Part shown: positions 51,418 to 59,918 of the stretch, in pieces
Position numbering within the stretch: the first letter of the stretch is position 1
Layout of the letters: the number at the start of each line of letters is the position of its first letter
DNA from: Sphingobium indicum B90A
GTDB taxonomy: Bacteria; Pseudomonadota; Alphaproteobacteria; Sphingomonadales; Sphingomonadaceae
DNA length: 64,000 nucleotides
Assembly (NCBI RefSeq): GCF_000264945.2
Contig: NZ_CP013070.1
Span: 1,426,001-1,490,000 of the forward strand
Direction: 5' to 3'
Program-made: the position numbers and the translations under genes
Notes under the pieces: model-generated
The model's database searches: none
Seen by the model: the letters and a program-made list of their open reading frames with translations, nothing else
What the model was told of the DNA's origin: nothing

Positions 51418-53157
51418 TTACAGCACATCCCCCGCCGCGTTGAAGGCCTCTTCCTCCGTCTCCGGCAGGGGCGGCTGCACCGGCTTGTCGCAGCCCTCCT
51501 CCTTCATATGCGCGCGCAGCGCGTCCATGCGCCCCAGATTCCATCGCGCCAGCGGCACGCCCAGCGGCCGGAATTCGGCGCGGTCGAACAGTTCCACCAC
51601 ATAATTCCTGCAAAGATTGTCCACTTGCTCAAGCGTCAGCATGCCAAGGTTCATCACCATCGGCTTGCCCGGCACGCCGTTGCGCCCCCGCACCAGGTCC
51701 GTCACGTAAAGCCCGCCGCGCGGATCGACGAGGACGACGTCGGCCCGCGACGCGTCGATCATCCGGTGGCTCGCCGCATAGGGCGCGACGAAGCTGTGCG
51801 TCCGCCACACCAGGAAGGCGCTGCTGAGCAAGGTGATGGCGGTTCCCAGGAACAGGGGCCGCATGGCGCCCGTCCGGAAGCGCGCCCAGCCAAGGCCCGC
51901 CAGCAGGCAGAAAGGCCCGATGAATCCGTGCGCATAGCGATAGCCCCAGCCATAGCCCTGCGCCAGGGCAAGCGCGCATCCGGCAAAGCAGCCCAGCGCC
52001 AGCGGCAGCGCGATCTCCTGCCCCCGGATCGCCCCGCGCCAGCGCATCGCGAACACGCCCAGCGTCGCCAGAGGCACCATCAATATGTTGTTCCAGGCGG
52101 CGAAGCGGCTGAGATTGACCAGCGGCTGCCAGCGGTCCCCCAGCCGCTCGAACAGGCTGCCCACCTTGTCCGCCACGCCTGCGGAAGGGCGCACGTCGGT
52201 CGCCTGCCCCAGCGCATGGGTCAGGAAGGCGGGCCATAGCTTCGCCCAGACGATGACGACGACCGCCAGCACCAGCATGTGGAAGATCGCGACCCGCCAC
52301 CGCCGTCCCAGCAGCATCCAGAGGATGAAGGGCGCGATGAAGATCGGCGGGAAATGCCATTGGTGCAGCCCCGCCGCCGCCAGCGCGACCACGCCCGCGC
52401 CCAGATGCCCGACCGCCCCGCCGCGCAGCACCAGCGCCAGCCAGACCATGTTGAGCGCGAAATGCCCCGTCATGGCATAGGGCGTCATCGCCGTGACCCA
52501 TAGCTGCGCAGACGACAGCCCCAGCAGCATCGTCACCCACACCGCGTCCGGCCTGTCGGGGAACAGGTGCAGCGCCACCCGCCACAGCGCGAACAGCCCC
52601 GCCATCAGCAGCGCCGGCCCGGCCAGATTGGGGTCGCCCGCCTGCCAGAACAGCGCCTGGATCGCGCTGTTCACCGGCAGATAGGCCGCCGTCCAATAAT
52701 CCGCCGCGCCGAAGGGGGAGAAGAATTCGGGCATGATCGCCCGGCGATAGGCCTCCCACTCCATCGGGATCGGGCGGGCCAGGAAACCCTCCCGCATATA
52801 GGCGGCGGCAAAGCGGGCGACCTCCTCGTCGCGGGAGATGGAATAGTCCTGGAACAGCCAGTAATGCCCCGCCCATGCCACCAGGCCGAAGAACAGCACC
52901 AGCGGCACCATCACCCGCGCGCGCGGCGGCGGCAGGCGCCAGCCCATGCCCTCCGCGAAGGGCGCGGCCAGCGTCAGCAGCAGCAATCCGCCCAGAAGCG
53001 CCGGAAAATCCTGGTCGAGGAACAGGATCACCGCCAGGCTGATGCCCTGCCTGTAGGTCACATGCCAGAGGAAAGTCGCGCCCAGCCACAGCGTCAGCCC
53101 GATCGCGCCCGCAAGGAACAGGCGGGTGGCACTGATGGGGCGCAACCGATTGAACAT
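51418..53157 (-). CDS. Polytopic membrane protein, probable GT-C-type glycosyltransferase
   Basis: A 579-residue integral membrane protein with at least 11 hydrophobic segments and a soluble C-terminal region of about 100 residues. No family is recognised with certainty. The first large loop has FQDYSISRDEEVARFAAAYM, a D-E acidic motif in the position where GT-C glycosyltransferases (GT39/GT83 type) keep their catalytic acid. It is the last gene of the exopolysaccharide cluster and overlaps the FkbM gene by one base. A lipid-linked sugar transferase or polymerase role is the favoured guess. Confidence 0.75.
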   Translation of the reverse strand: MFNRLRPISATRLFLAGAIGLTLWLGATFLWHVTYRQGISLAVILFLDQDFPALLGGLLLLTLAAPFAEGMGWRLPPPRARVMVPLVLFFGLVAWAGHYWLFQDYSISRDEEVARFAAAYMREGFLARPIPMEWEAYRRAIMPEFFSPFGAADYWTAAYLPVNSAIQALFWQAGDPNLAGPALLMAGLFALWRVALHLFPDRPDAVWVTMLLGLSSAQLWVTAMTPYAMTGHFALNMVWLALVLRGGAVGHLGAGVVALAAAGLHQWHFPPIFIAPFILWMLLGRRWRVAIFHMLVLAVVVIVWAKLWPAFLTHALGQATDVRPSAGVADKVGSLFERLGDRWQPLVNLSRFAAWNNILMVPLATLGVFAMRWRGAIRGQEIALPLALGCFAGCALALAQGYGWGYRYAHGFIGPFCLLAGLGWARFRTGAMRPLFLGTAITLLSSAFLVWRTHSFVAPYAASHRMIDASRADVVLVDPRGGLYVTDLVRGRNGVPGKPMVMNLGMLTLEQVDNLCRNYVVELFDRAEFRPLGVPLARWNLGRMDALRAHMKEEGCDKPVQPPLPETEEEAFNAAGDVL

Positions 53158-53909
53158 CAGCCTTCCCGCGGCAGCAGCGCCCGGTTGACGAAAATGCCGT
53201 CCATCTCGACCAGCAGGGGGAAATGCCCCTTGTTGTTGGCGAAGAAGGCGGAGGGGACGAAGCCATGCTCCGCCAGCCAGTCGATCATCGCGCGATAGCC
53301 GGTTCCGCCCTCATAGATCGGCCGGACGCCGAGTTCGGTCTGCACGCCCGCCATGTCGCGCAGCGCGTCGCCCGCCCCTTCGCAGACGGACAGGTCGTGC
53401 CCCTGCGTATCCATCTTCAGGAAAGGCCGGGTAAAGCCGTGGGCGCGCCTGAGGTCAGGCAACAGGCTTTCCAGCCGGCGGCATTGCATGTCGACCGTGC
53501 GCGTCACCCTGTTGCGCTCGGCGAAGATCGCGTCCTGCTCCCCCGACGGCGCCTTCAGCGAGCTGAACTGGTCGGCCGCCATGATGTTGAAGCTCGCCAT
53601 GCCGTCGAAGTCGGACAGGGCCATGTTGAACACATGCCATCGGCGGTCGGACGAGGCGTTGCGTTCCAGTTCGGAAAAGATGTCCGGATTGGGCTCAAAG
53701 GACAATATCGTGCCGCCAAAGCCCGCATCGCTGCGCAGCATCGTCGCATATTGGCCCCGGTTGGCGCCGACGTCGAACACGCAATCCACCGCGAAGGCGC
53801 CCAGGAAACGGCGCAGCGCCTGGATTTCGGGATATTGATGCACCCGCCCCGCCAGCGCCAGCCGAACCGCCAGCGCCCGGTCGCGCAGTTCCCGGATATG
53901 ACGGCTCAT
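53157..53909 (-). CDS. FkbM-family methyltransferase
   Basis: A 250-residue SAM-dependent methyltransferase of the FkbM type, often O-methylating sugars or polyketides. The SAM motif is DCVFDVGANRGQYATML (about residues 42-58), followed by SFEPNPDIFSEL and FLKMDTQGHDLSVCEGAG. The neighbours make methylation of an exopolysaccharide sugar likely. The start overlaps the family 4 glycosyltransferase stop (ATGA). Confidence 0.9.
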   Translation of the reverse strand: MSRHIRELRDRALAVRLALAGRVHQYPEIQALRRFLGAFAVDCVFDVGANRGQYATMLRSDAGFGGTILSFEPNPDIFSELERNASSDRRWHVFNMALSDFDGMASFNIMAADQFSSLKAPSGEQDAIFAERNRVTRTVDMQCRRLESLLPDLRRAHGFTRPFLKMDTQGHDLSVCEGAGDALRDMAGVQTELGVRPIYEGGTGYRAMIDWLAEHGFVPSAFFANNKGHFPLLVEMDGIFVNRALLPREG

Positions 53910-55045
53910 TTCCCGGTCACGCCGCGATAGATGGCGATGGTGGCCAGGGCCATGTCCTTCCAGTTGCCCATTGAATCTCCATAGGTGCGCGCGCGCGCTC
54001 CCAAAGCCTGCCTGATGGCCGCGCTTTCTACGAGGGGCAAGAGGGCTTGCGCAAGCGCGGGCGCGTTTCCCGCCGGCGTCCTGGCGGCGACCCCCTCCGG
54101 CAGGTCGGCGAACATGCCCGCGTCCGACGTGACCATGGCCTTGCCATGGTGCAGGGCCGACAGGAAAGCGCCGCTGCTGTCGATATGCCGATAGGGGAAG
54201 ACTAATATGTCCGCCTTCGCCATATGCGCGTCGAGCCGTTGTTCGGTGAGGAAAGCGAGATCGGTGATCAACCGCTCGCCAAAGCCCGCGGCGCGGACGC
54301 GCTCGATCAGCGGGGCGATGTCCATGAAGGGCTTGCCCGCCAGCGCCAGTTCGAAGCGATGCCCGGCGCGCCAGAGCGACAGGCAGGCCTCCAGCAGCAG
54401 GTCGACGCCCTTATAAGGCCGGATGGTGCCGAAAAACAGCAGGCGCGGCAGGATTGCATCCGGCACCTGCGCCAAATCCTCCGCTCCGGCGGGCGCAAGC
54501 CGCATCGGCGGGTGCGGAATCACATGGATGCGCTTGGGATCGACGCCCTGCCGCTCCAGCGCTTCCCGCGTCGTCCCGCCATGGACGATCAGCGCGTCGA
54601 ACATGTCGAGCAGGCCGCGATAGCCCCTGCCCTGCACCCCGGCGTCGGCATGATAGGCATCGGCATTGTGAACCGTGTGGACCAGCGCCGTCCTGCCCTT
54701 CAGCCGCCGCAGCATGATCCGGTCGGCCGGCGCGAGCGGCAGCCATTGCATATGCGCGACATCCGCCCCGGCCAGCGGGGCAAGGTCGCCCAGCACGCAG
54801 CTGAGGCCATATTCCGCCGCCTTGAGCAGGCGGAAGGCCCGCCCTTCCCCCATGCGCCGGCGCAGCGCCTCGCTCCGGCGGAAGAAGCGCGGCTCGTAGC
54901 GATAGCCCCGCGGCACGATGGCGTCGGTCGCCCGCATCGGCCGGCCGAGCAAGGCGACCTCCGCGCCCTCGCCCGCCATCGCGGCGCAGAGGCTGTCGTC
55001 ATAGCGCCCGGTGAAAAGCGACGGATCGCACATGGCGACCTTCAT
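53906..55045 (-). CDS. Family 4-type glycosyltransferase (GT-B fold)
   Basis: A 379-residue cytoplasmic glycosyltransferase. N-terminal MKVAMCDPSLFTGRYDDSLC is followed by VHTVHNADAYHAD, the hinge PRLLFFGTIRPYKGVDLLLEA and the donor-binding E-x7-E-like FPYRHIDSSGAFLSALHHGKAMVTSDAG. It should add a sugar to a growing repeat unit; donor and linkage are unknown. The ATG at 55045 overlaps the flippase stop (ATGA). Confidence 0.9.
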   Translation of the reverse strand: MKVAMCDPSLFTGRYDDSLCAAMAGEGAEVALLGRPMRATDAIVPRGYRYEPRFFRRSEALRRRMGEGRAFRLLKAAEYGLSCVLGDLAPLAGADVAHMQWLPLAPADRIMLRRLKGRTALVHTVHNADAYHADAGVQGRGYRGLLDMFDALIVHGGTTREALERQGVDPKRIHVIPHPPMRLAPAGAEDLAQVPDAILPRLLFFGTIRPYKGVDLLLEACLSLWRAGHRFELALAGKPFMDIAPLIERVRAAGFGERLITDLAFLTEQRLDAHMAKADILVFPYRHIDSSGAFLSALHHGKAMVTSDAGMFADLPEGVAARTPAGNAPALAQALLPLVESAAIRQALGARARTYGDSMGNWKDMALATIAIYRGVTGK

Positions 55046-56400
55046 GCGCGCTTCCCCACCAACTGGCGCAGCGAAAGTCCGTGGATGAACGCCGCGACGA
55101 ACAGGGTCAGCGCGTAGAGGAACAGGAACATGAGGTCGAACCGATCCGGCGCGAATATCCGGGCCAGCGGCACGCTGAGCAGCGACCCGGCAAGGAAGGG
55201 CAAGGACCGGCGGAGCAGCAGCCTGAACCGCCCCAGCGCGCCCTGCACATAGACGGACACGCAGATCAGGGCGAGCGCCAGCAGCGCGCCGCCGATCAGC
55301 AGCAGGTCGACCCGGTCGATCGCGGCGCGGCCGTCGAACAGCTTTGCGAACAGCCACTCGCCCAGCAGCAGCAAGGCCGCCGAAGCGCCCAGCGCGAAGA
55401 ATAGCGCCGCGCCGAGCGCCCGCGTCACCAACTGGCGCAGCCTTGCCCGGTCGCCGGCGTGGAAGGCGCGGGTGATCCGGGGCAAGGCCGCCTCCACCAT
55501 CGCCCTCACCAGCATGGAAAGGGAACGGGACATCTTGAAGAAGAAGTCGAAGACCAGCATCGGCCGCGCATCCTGGGTCGCGGCGGCAATGGTGAAATAA
55601 GGCGCGTTATAGGCCAGGATTTCGGAAATGGTGAAGGCCGCCGAAGCGCCGATGTCCCGCAGATAATGGCGCCTGACATGGCCGCCGCCGACCCTGAAGG
55701 ACAGCCAGTGCCGCGCCCGCATGCCCAGGCGCCGATGCACCAGGGCGATGGCATAGCCGATCACCGCGATGCTGACGCAAAGCTGCAAGGCGACGGACAT
55801 GCGCGGGTCCAGCCCCTGCAGGATGAACAGCAGCAGCGCGATGGCCATCGCCCGGCGCAGGCAATCCAGCGCTTCCCAGAGGAAATTGCCGTCCACCGCC
55901 GCCAACGCCCTCTTGGCGAGCAGGGCGGGCAGGTTGAGACAGGCGGACAGGAAGAAAAGCAGGAAGAGAAGCGGCATGCCCGTATGCAGCCCGCCCGCCG
56001 CCAGCGCGGCCAGCAGAACAGCCAGGCCGCCGACGATCAGCAGGCCCAGGAACAGGAACAGCACGCCCATTTCCTCCAGCCGGAAGCCGCCCGCCTCGCC
56101 CTTCTCCGGCCCCGAATTTCCCGGCCCCGAATTTCCCGGCCCCGAATTCCCCAGCCAATACCGCCGCAGCCGCGCATAGATGATGCTGGTAAGCCCGAAT
56201 TCGGCGGAAATCGTGAAATTGCCGAACGCCACCAGCAGCAGGAAGGACTGGAACTCGCGCAACGGCAGGACGCGCACGAAGACATAGGTGACGGCAAAGC
56301 CCCAGATCAGCGTCAGCCCGACATTGGCAAGCTTGATGAGGGCAAGGATGCGCGCCGATCCCTCCATCCGGGCAAGCGCGCTGCCGGGCGGCATGCTCAC
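55042..56400 (-). CDS. Wzx-like oligosaccharide flippase with in-frame 15-bp tandem repeat
   Basis: A 452-residue MOP-superfamily transporter with about 12 membrane segments, predicted to flip the lipid-linked repeat unit across the inner membrane. The first third reads LIKLANVGLTLIWGFAVTYVFVRVLPLREF. Residues 84-98 are three copies of GNSGP in the loop between the second and third segments, encoded by a 15-base tandem repeat (56107-56151). The start is GTG at 56400 overlapping the methyltransferase stop (GTGA); an ATG at 56394 is possible. Confidence 0.85.
   Translation of the reverse strand: MSMPPGSALARMEGSARILALIKLANVGLTLIWGFAVTYVFVRVLPLREFQSFLLLVAFGNFTISAEFGLTSIIYARLRRYWLGNSGPGNSGPGNSGPEKGEAGGFRLEEMGVLFLFLGLLIVGGLAVLLAALAAGGLHTGMPLLFLLFFLSACLNLPALLAKRALAAVDGNFLWEALDCLRRAMAIALLLFILQGLDPRMSVALQLCVSIAVIGYAIALVHRRLGMRARHWLSFRVGGGHVRRHYLRDIGASAAFTISEILAYNAPYFTIAAATQDARPMLVFDFFFKMSRSLSMLVRAMVEAALPRITRAFHAGDRARLRQLVTRALGAALFFALGASAALLLLGEWLFAKLFDGRAAIDRVDLLLIGGALLALALICVSVYVQGALGRFRLLLRRSLPFLAGSLLSVPLARIFAPDRFDLMFLFLYALTLFVAAFIHGLSLRQLVGKRA
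56107..56151 (-). repeat. 15-bp in-frame tandem repeat (three units) in the flippase gene
   Basis: The plus-strand unit CGGCCCCGAATTTCC occurs three times in a row, the last with one substitution, encoding GNSGP three times. Unit-number change would keep the frame. Confidence 0.9.
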
Positions 56401-57149
56401 CGCGCGCCGGTCGTCAAAGGCTTGCGCGCACGGAACAGCCTGTCGTCCAGCGCATGATAATGCCGCGTATCGGCGTCGATGGCGCCGGCGTCGATCTCCT
56501 CCAGGTCGAAGCCCGCCGCCCGGATGCGGTCGGCGAAGTCAGGGCCATATTGGCGCACATGGTCCCACTGGCCGAAACGCCGCTCCCGTTCGCGGGGAGG
56601 CATGTCGAAGCTGCCGTCCTCGGTCGGCTTGTCCCATAACGGGACGATCAGCCACGCCTCGCCGCCGGGTTTCAGCGCGCGATGGATGTTGCGCAGCACG
56701 GCATGATCGTCGGGCACATGCTCCATCACATGGCTGGCGTAGAAGAGGTCGTAACGATCGCTGGCGTCGAGCGCCATCAGGTCCACGCGCCGCATGTTCG
56801 GCACAGGATAACGGCCGGGATCGAGGTCGGCCGGCGTATAGTCCGCGGCGGCGGAAAAGCGGCGCACCAGGCTGCCCTCATTGGGCGCCATGTGCAGCAC
56901 CGCGCCCTGTTCCGGCACGGTCAGCACATGGCCCGCGATCAGATGGTTCATCAGCCGTTCGCGGGGGGAAGCGCCGCAGTTCGGGCAACCCCATTCGGCA
57001 TTGTCGCCATAGCGGAAGAAGCCGACCACCGCCTGCCCGCAGGCCGGGCAGCCCCGGTTCGCCCGCGCGCCCAGCGCCTTGCGCGCGGCCAGCAGGGTCC
57101 GGGTCAGATGCTTGCCGGCGGCCTTCGCCACCCGCTGGAAAGTGATCAC
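56397..57149 (-). CDS. SAM-dependent methyltransferase with zinc-ribbon-like N-terminus
   Basis: A 250-residue class I methyltransferase. The N-terminal region has paired Cys motifs CPACGQ and CPNCGAS (about residues 34-60) that could bind zinc. The methyltransferase part follows with LHMAPNEGSLVRRF, DLDPGRYPVPNMRRVDLMAL, YASHVMEHVPDDHAVLRNIHRALKPGG. A GTG at 57149 follows GGAGCCAAGG and is preferred over a TTG at 57188. The gene overlaps the flippase gene. Substrate unknown; glycan methylation is plausible. Confidence 0.85.
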   Translation of the reverse strand: MITFQRVAKAAGKHLTRTLLAARKALGARANRGCPACGQAVVGFFRYGDNAEWGCPNCGASPRERLMNHLIAGHVLTVPEQGAVLHMAPNEGSLVRRFSAAADYTPADLDPGRYPVPNMRRVDLMALDASDRYDLFYASHVMEHVPDDHAVLRNIHRALKPGGEAWLIVPLWDKPTEDGSFDMPPRERERRFGQWDHVRQYGPDFADRIRAAGFDLEEIDAGAIDADTRHYHALDDRLFRARKPLTTGAR

Positions 57150-57258
57150 GCCTTGGCTCCAAAAAGCAGTTGGCACCGGCCTATACAATATGCCGCCGCT
57201 TTGGCGAGCGATTCCGTGGCGCCCGCCCCTTTCAGGCCGTCATCCCCGCGAAGGTGGA

Positions 57259-58392
57259 TCAGCGCGACTTGGCCGGATTCCAGATGGTCACGGTCCGCCC
57301 CGTCATCGCCTTCGCCACGCCCTGGAGCGTCGCGAAATAGGCAAGCACGATGTCCACCACCGCCGCGAAAGGCCCGCCGCTGGACCGCAGCCCGCGCCAC
57401 AGGATGAACACCCCCGTCAGCCCGCCAACCATGTAGAGCGTCGGCGAAATCCGCATCGCCAGCGTCCCCGCCGCGACGAGGCCCGTCAGGATGAATATCC
57501 CGCCGAACCAGCGCACGATCTTGCGAGAGGCATATTTGAACCGATCCAACGCCCCCATCCGCCGCAATTGCGGCCGCAAATGGCTGTGCGTGTGCCAGGC
57601 GCGGGCGGCGATGCGCACCTTGCGCCGATATTCGTCGCCGCGCCCGGCGACCAGCCGCTCGCGGGCGATCACGTCCTTCGCCTTCACCAGCCGCCTGCCC
57701 GCGAAGACCACCGCCATCGACACGGTCAGATCGTCGAGCACGCTGTCGGGAAATTCCGGATAAAGCGCCCGCCGGATGGAAAAGATCGACCCGTCCGCCC
57801 CCAGCACGTTCCCGGTGCGCGATTCCTCGTCCTTCAACCGCTCCTCGATCCGCCAGTAGAGCGACCCGACCGAGGCGGTCGCGCTTTCCCCATCGCCCAT
57901 ATAGTGCAGCGACCCCAGCACGCCTCCGATCTCAGGATCGGCATAGCGCGCCAGCAGATTGTCGACGGCGTCGGGGTCCAGCATGACATTGGCGTCGGTG
58001 AAGATCAGCACGTCGCCCTTGGCCCGCGCCGCCAGCAGCTTCATGCCATGCGCCTTGCCGCTGCGCCCCGGCCCGCGCAGCAGCGTCACCAGATCGCCCC
58101 GCGCCGCGATCAGCGCCGCCGTCTCGTCCGACGATCCGTCGTCGAAGGCAAGGATTTCCAGCGCCGGGCAGCGCACCTTCAACATCGCCAGATTGGCCAG
58201 CTTTTCCGGCATCGCCGCCGCCTCGTTATAGGCGCAGAACAGCAGCGATGCGGACGGCGCCAGCCCCGCGACCGGCCGTTCCGCCTTCGTCGGCAGCAGG
58301 CGCAGGATCAGCGGGTAGAAAAGAAACGGCCACGCCACCGCCACCAGCGACAGCAGCAACAGCAACGCCGCGATCAGGTCGATCCAGTCCAT
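57259..58392 (-). CDS. Family 2 glycosyltransferase (membrane-anchored)
   Basis: A 377-residue GT-A enzyme. One N-terminal membrane helix (WIDLIAALLLLLSLVAVAWPFLFYP) is followed by the catalytic domain. It has SLLFCAYNEAAAMPEKLANL, AFDDGSSDETAAL, IFTDANVMLDPDAV (DxD-like) and GNVLGADGSIFSIRRAL. Two or three C-terminal membrane helices follow. It resembles processive or XrtA-associated family 2 enzymes. The start overlaps the sugar-transferase stop (TGATG). Confidence 0.9.
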   Translation of the reverse strand: MDWIDLIAALLLLLSLVAVAWPFLFYPLILRLLPTKAERPVAGLAPSASLLFCAYNEAAAMPEKLANLAMLKVRCPALEILAFDDGSSDETAALIAARGDLVTLLRGPGRSGKAHGMKLLAARAKGDVLIFTDANVMLDPDAVDNLLARYADPEIGGVLGSLHYMGDGESATASVGSLYWRIEERLKDEESRTGNVLGADGSIFSIRRALYPEFPDSVLDDLTVSMAVVFAGRRLVKAKDVIARERLVAGRGDEYRRKVRIAARAWHTHSHLRPQLRRMGALDRFKYASRKIVRWFGGIFILTGLVAAGTLAMRISPTLYMVGGLTGVFILWRGLRSSGGPFAAVVDIVLAYFATLQGVAKAMTGRTVTIWNPAKSR

Positions 58393-59741
58393 CAATAGGC
58401 CTTATGGTGCACCAGCACGCCGATGGTCGCGACGATGATGCGCAGGTCGCGCCAGATCGACCATTGGGTGACATATTCCAGGTCCGACTGGAGCCGGTCG
58501 ATCAGATCCTGATGATGGTCGGTCGATCCGCGATGGCCGCGCACCTGCGCCAGCCCGGTCATGCCCGGCTTGATGCAATGCCGCTCCCAATAGCGCTCGT
58601 CCACTTCCCAATAGAGGCTGTCGCCGGCCTTGGCGGCAGCGGCATGGGGGCGCGGGCCGACGATGCTCATGTCGCCGCGCAGCACGTTGAAAAGCTGCGG
58701 CAGCTCATCGATGCTGGTCTTGCGCAGGAAACGGCCTACAGCCGTCACCCGGTCGTCGTCCCGCGCCGTCAGCCTGTCGGCCTTCCGGTCGCTCGCCTCC
58801 GTCCGCATGGACCGGAACTTGTAGATGCTGAACGGCCGGGCGTCGCGGCCGATGCGCGGCTGGCGGAAGATGACCGGGCCGGGGCTGGTCAGCTTCACCG
58901 CCAGGGCCGCGCCGATCAAAACCGGCGACAAGGCGATGGTCGCCGCCGTCGCCACGACGATGTCGAAGAGGCGCTTGATCAGCCGGTCGCGGAACTGGAA
59001 CGGGCCGCCCGCCACGATGATCGTGGGCTGGCCGTCAAACTCGTCCACCCGTGCCGGGGCGAAGCGCAGCAGTTCGGGCACCACGATCTCGCCCCGCGCC
59101 GACAGGGACTTGAGCGCCACCGACCAGTCGTCCATCCGCTCCATCGGGCAGGCGACGATCACCCGTTCCGCCAGCCCCACGGCGGCGGCCAGGCGGGCCG
59201 CCATGTCCGCGTCATGCCCCTTGGGATGCAATCCCGCGCCGGCGGCCTCTATCACATGCATGTGCGGGCCGGCATCGATCGTGACCCCGTCCATGATGAC
59301 CGCCGTCAGGTGCGGCACCTCGCCCAGCAGGTGCGCGCTCAGCCGCCCGATGGCCAGCCGCACGGCCGCCACGCCCACCGCCGAAATCCCAAGCCCGACG
59401 ATGAAGGTCAGGCGCGAAAGCTGCTCCGCGATCTTGCCCAGATAGACGATCAGCAGCATCAGCATCGCCGCCTGCGCCAGCGCCATCAACGCCCGGAATA
59501 TGCCGCGCCGCAGATCCTCCAGCATGTGGATGCCATAGGCGCCGCCCTGCACGCCCAGCAGGACGTAAAGCGGCGCGATCATCGCGAACATGACGATGCC
59601 GTGGGGCTTGCCCGGCTCGCCCAGCCATGCGCCCAGCACCAGGTAATTGGCGAGCAGGAAGGACAGGAACAGCGCCGCCATGTCCCCCAGCAGACACAGC
59701 AGGTACAGACGCACCCGCAATATTTCCTTGGAGACTGTCAC
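58392..59741 (-). CDS. Polyprenyl-phosphate sugar (glycosyl-1-phosphate) transferase, exopolysaccharide initiating enzyme
   Basis: A 449-residue WbaP/WcaJ-type enzyme that would start repeat-unit synthesis on undecaprenyl phosphate. Four N-terminal membrane segments (about residues 10-135) and a CoA-binding-like middle domain precede a fifth segment with [21 protein letters not shown]. The catalytic domain follows ([56 protein letters not shown]). The start is GTG at 59741. It heads the downstream half of the cluster after a 177-base gap. Confidence 0.93.
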   Translation of the reverse strand: MTVSKEILRVRLYLLCLLGDMAALFLSFLLANYLVLGAWLGEPGKPHGIVMFAMIAPLYVLLGVQGGAYGIHMLEDLRRGIFRALMALAQAAMLMLLIVYLGKIAEQLSRLTFIVGLGISAVGVAAVRLAIGRLSAHLLGEVPHLTAVIMDGVTIDAGPHMHVIEAAGAGLHPKGHDADMAARLAAAVGLAERVIVACPMERMDDWSVALKSLSARGEIVVPELLRFAPARVDEFDGQPTIIVAGGPFQFRDRLIKRLFDIVVATAATIALSPVLIGAALAVKLTSPGPVIFRQPRIGRDARPFSIYKFRSMRTEASDRKADRLTARDDDRVTAVGRFLRKTSIDELPQLFNVLRGDMSIVGPRPHAAAAKAGDSLYWEVDERYWERHCIKPGMTGLAQVRGHRGSTDHHQDLIDRLQSDLEYVTQWSIWRDLRIIVATIGVLVHHKAY

Positions 59742-59918
59742 TCGTGGACCCTGATTGGCTTTGGCGTGTCCGCTCCGTTGGCATTGCCGGAGGCGGCTTT
59801 CAAGAGTTTGAATGGAGAAGAAGCGTTCCCGCGCAGGCAGGAACCCGGTTCAGGCGCCGCGATCTTGTGCAGCGACGGGACTGGACGCCTGCCTTCGCAG
59901 AAGCATCTGGCGCAACGA
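59742..59918. repeat. Intergenic region with diverged inverted repeats
   Basis: GCGTTCCCGCGCAGGCAGGA (about 59821-59840) and ACGCCTGCCTTCGCAGAAGC (about 59887-59906) are partly complementary and recall the hairpin at 43023-43048. The segment probably holds the sugar-transferase promoter. No gene is seen. Confidence 0.5.

Noticed and set aside
57233..57258. Fragment CGTCATCCCCGCGAAGG near the family 2 glycosyltransferase 3' end
   Set aside because: It resembles one arm of a common alphaproteobacterial palindrome, but no second arm is present in the window.
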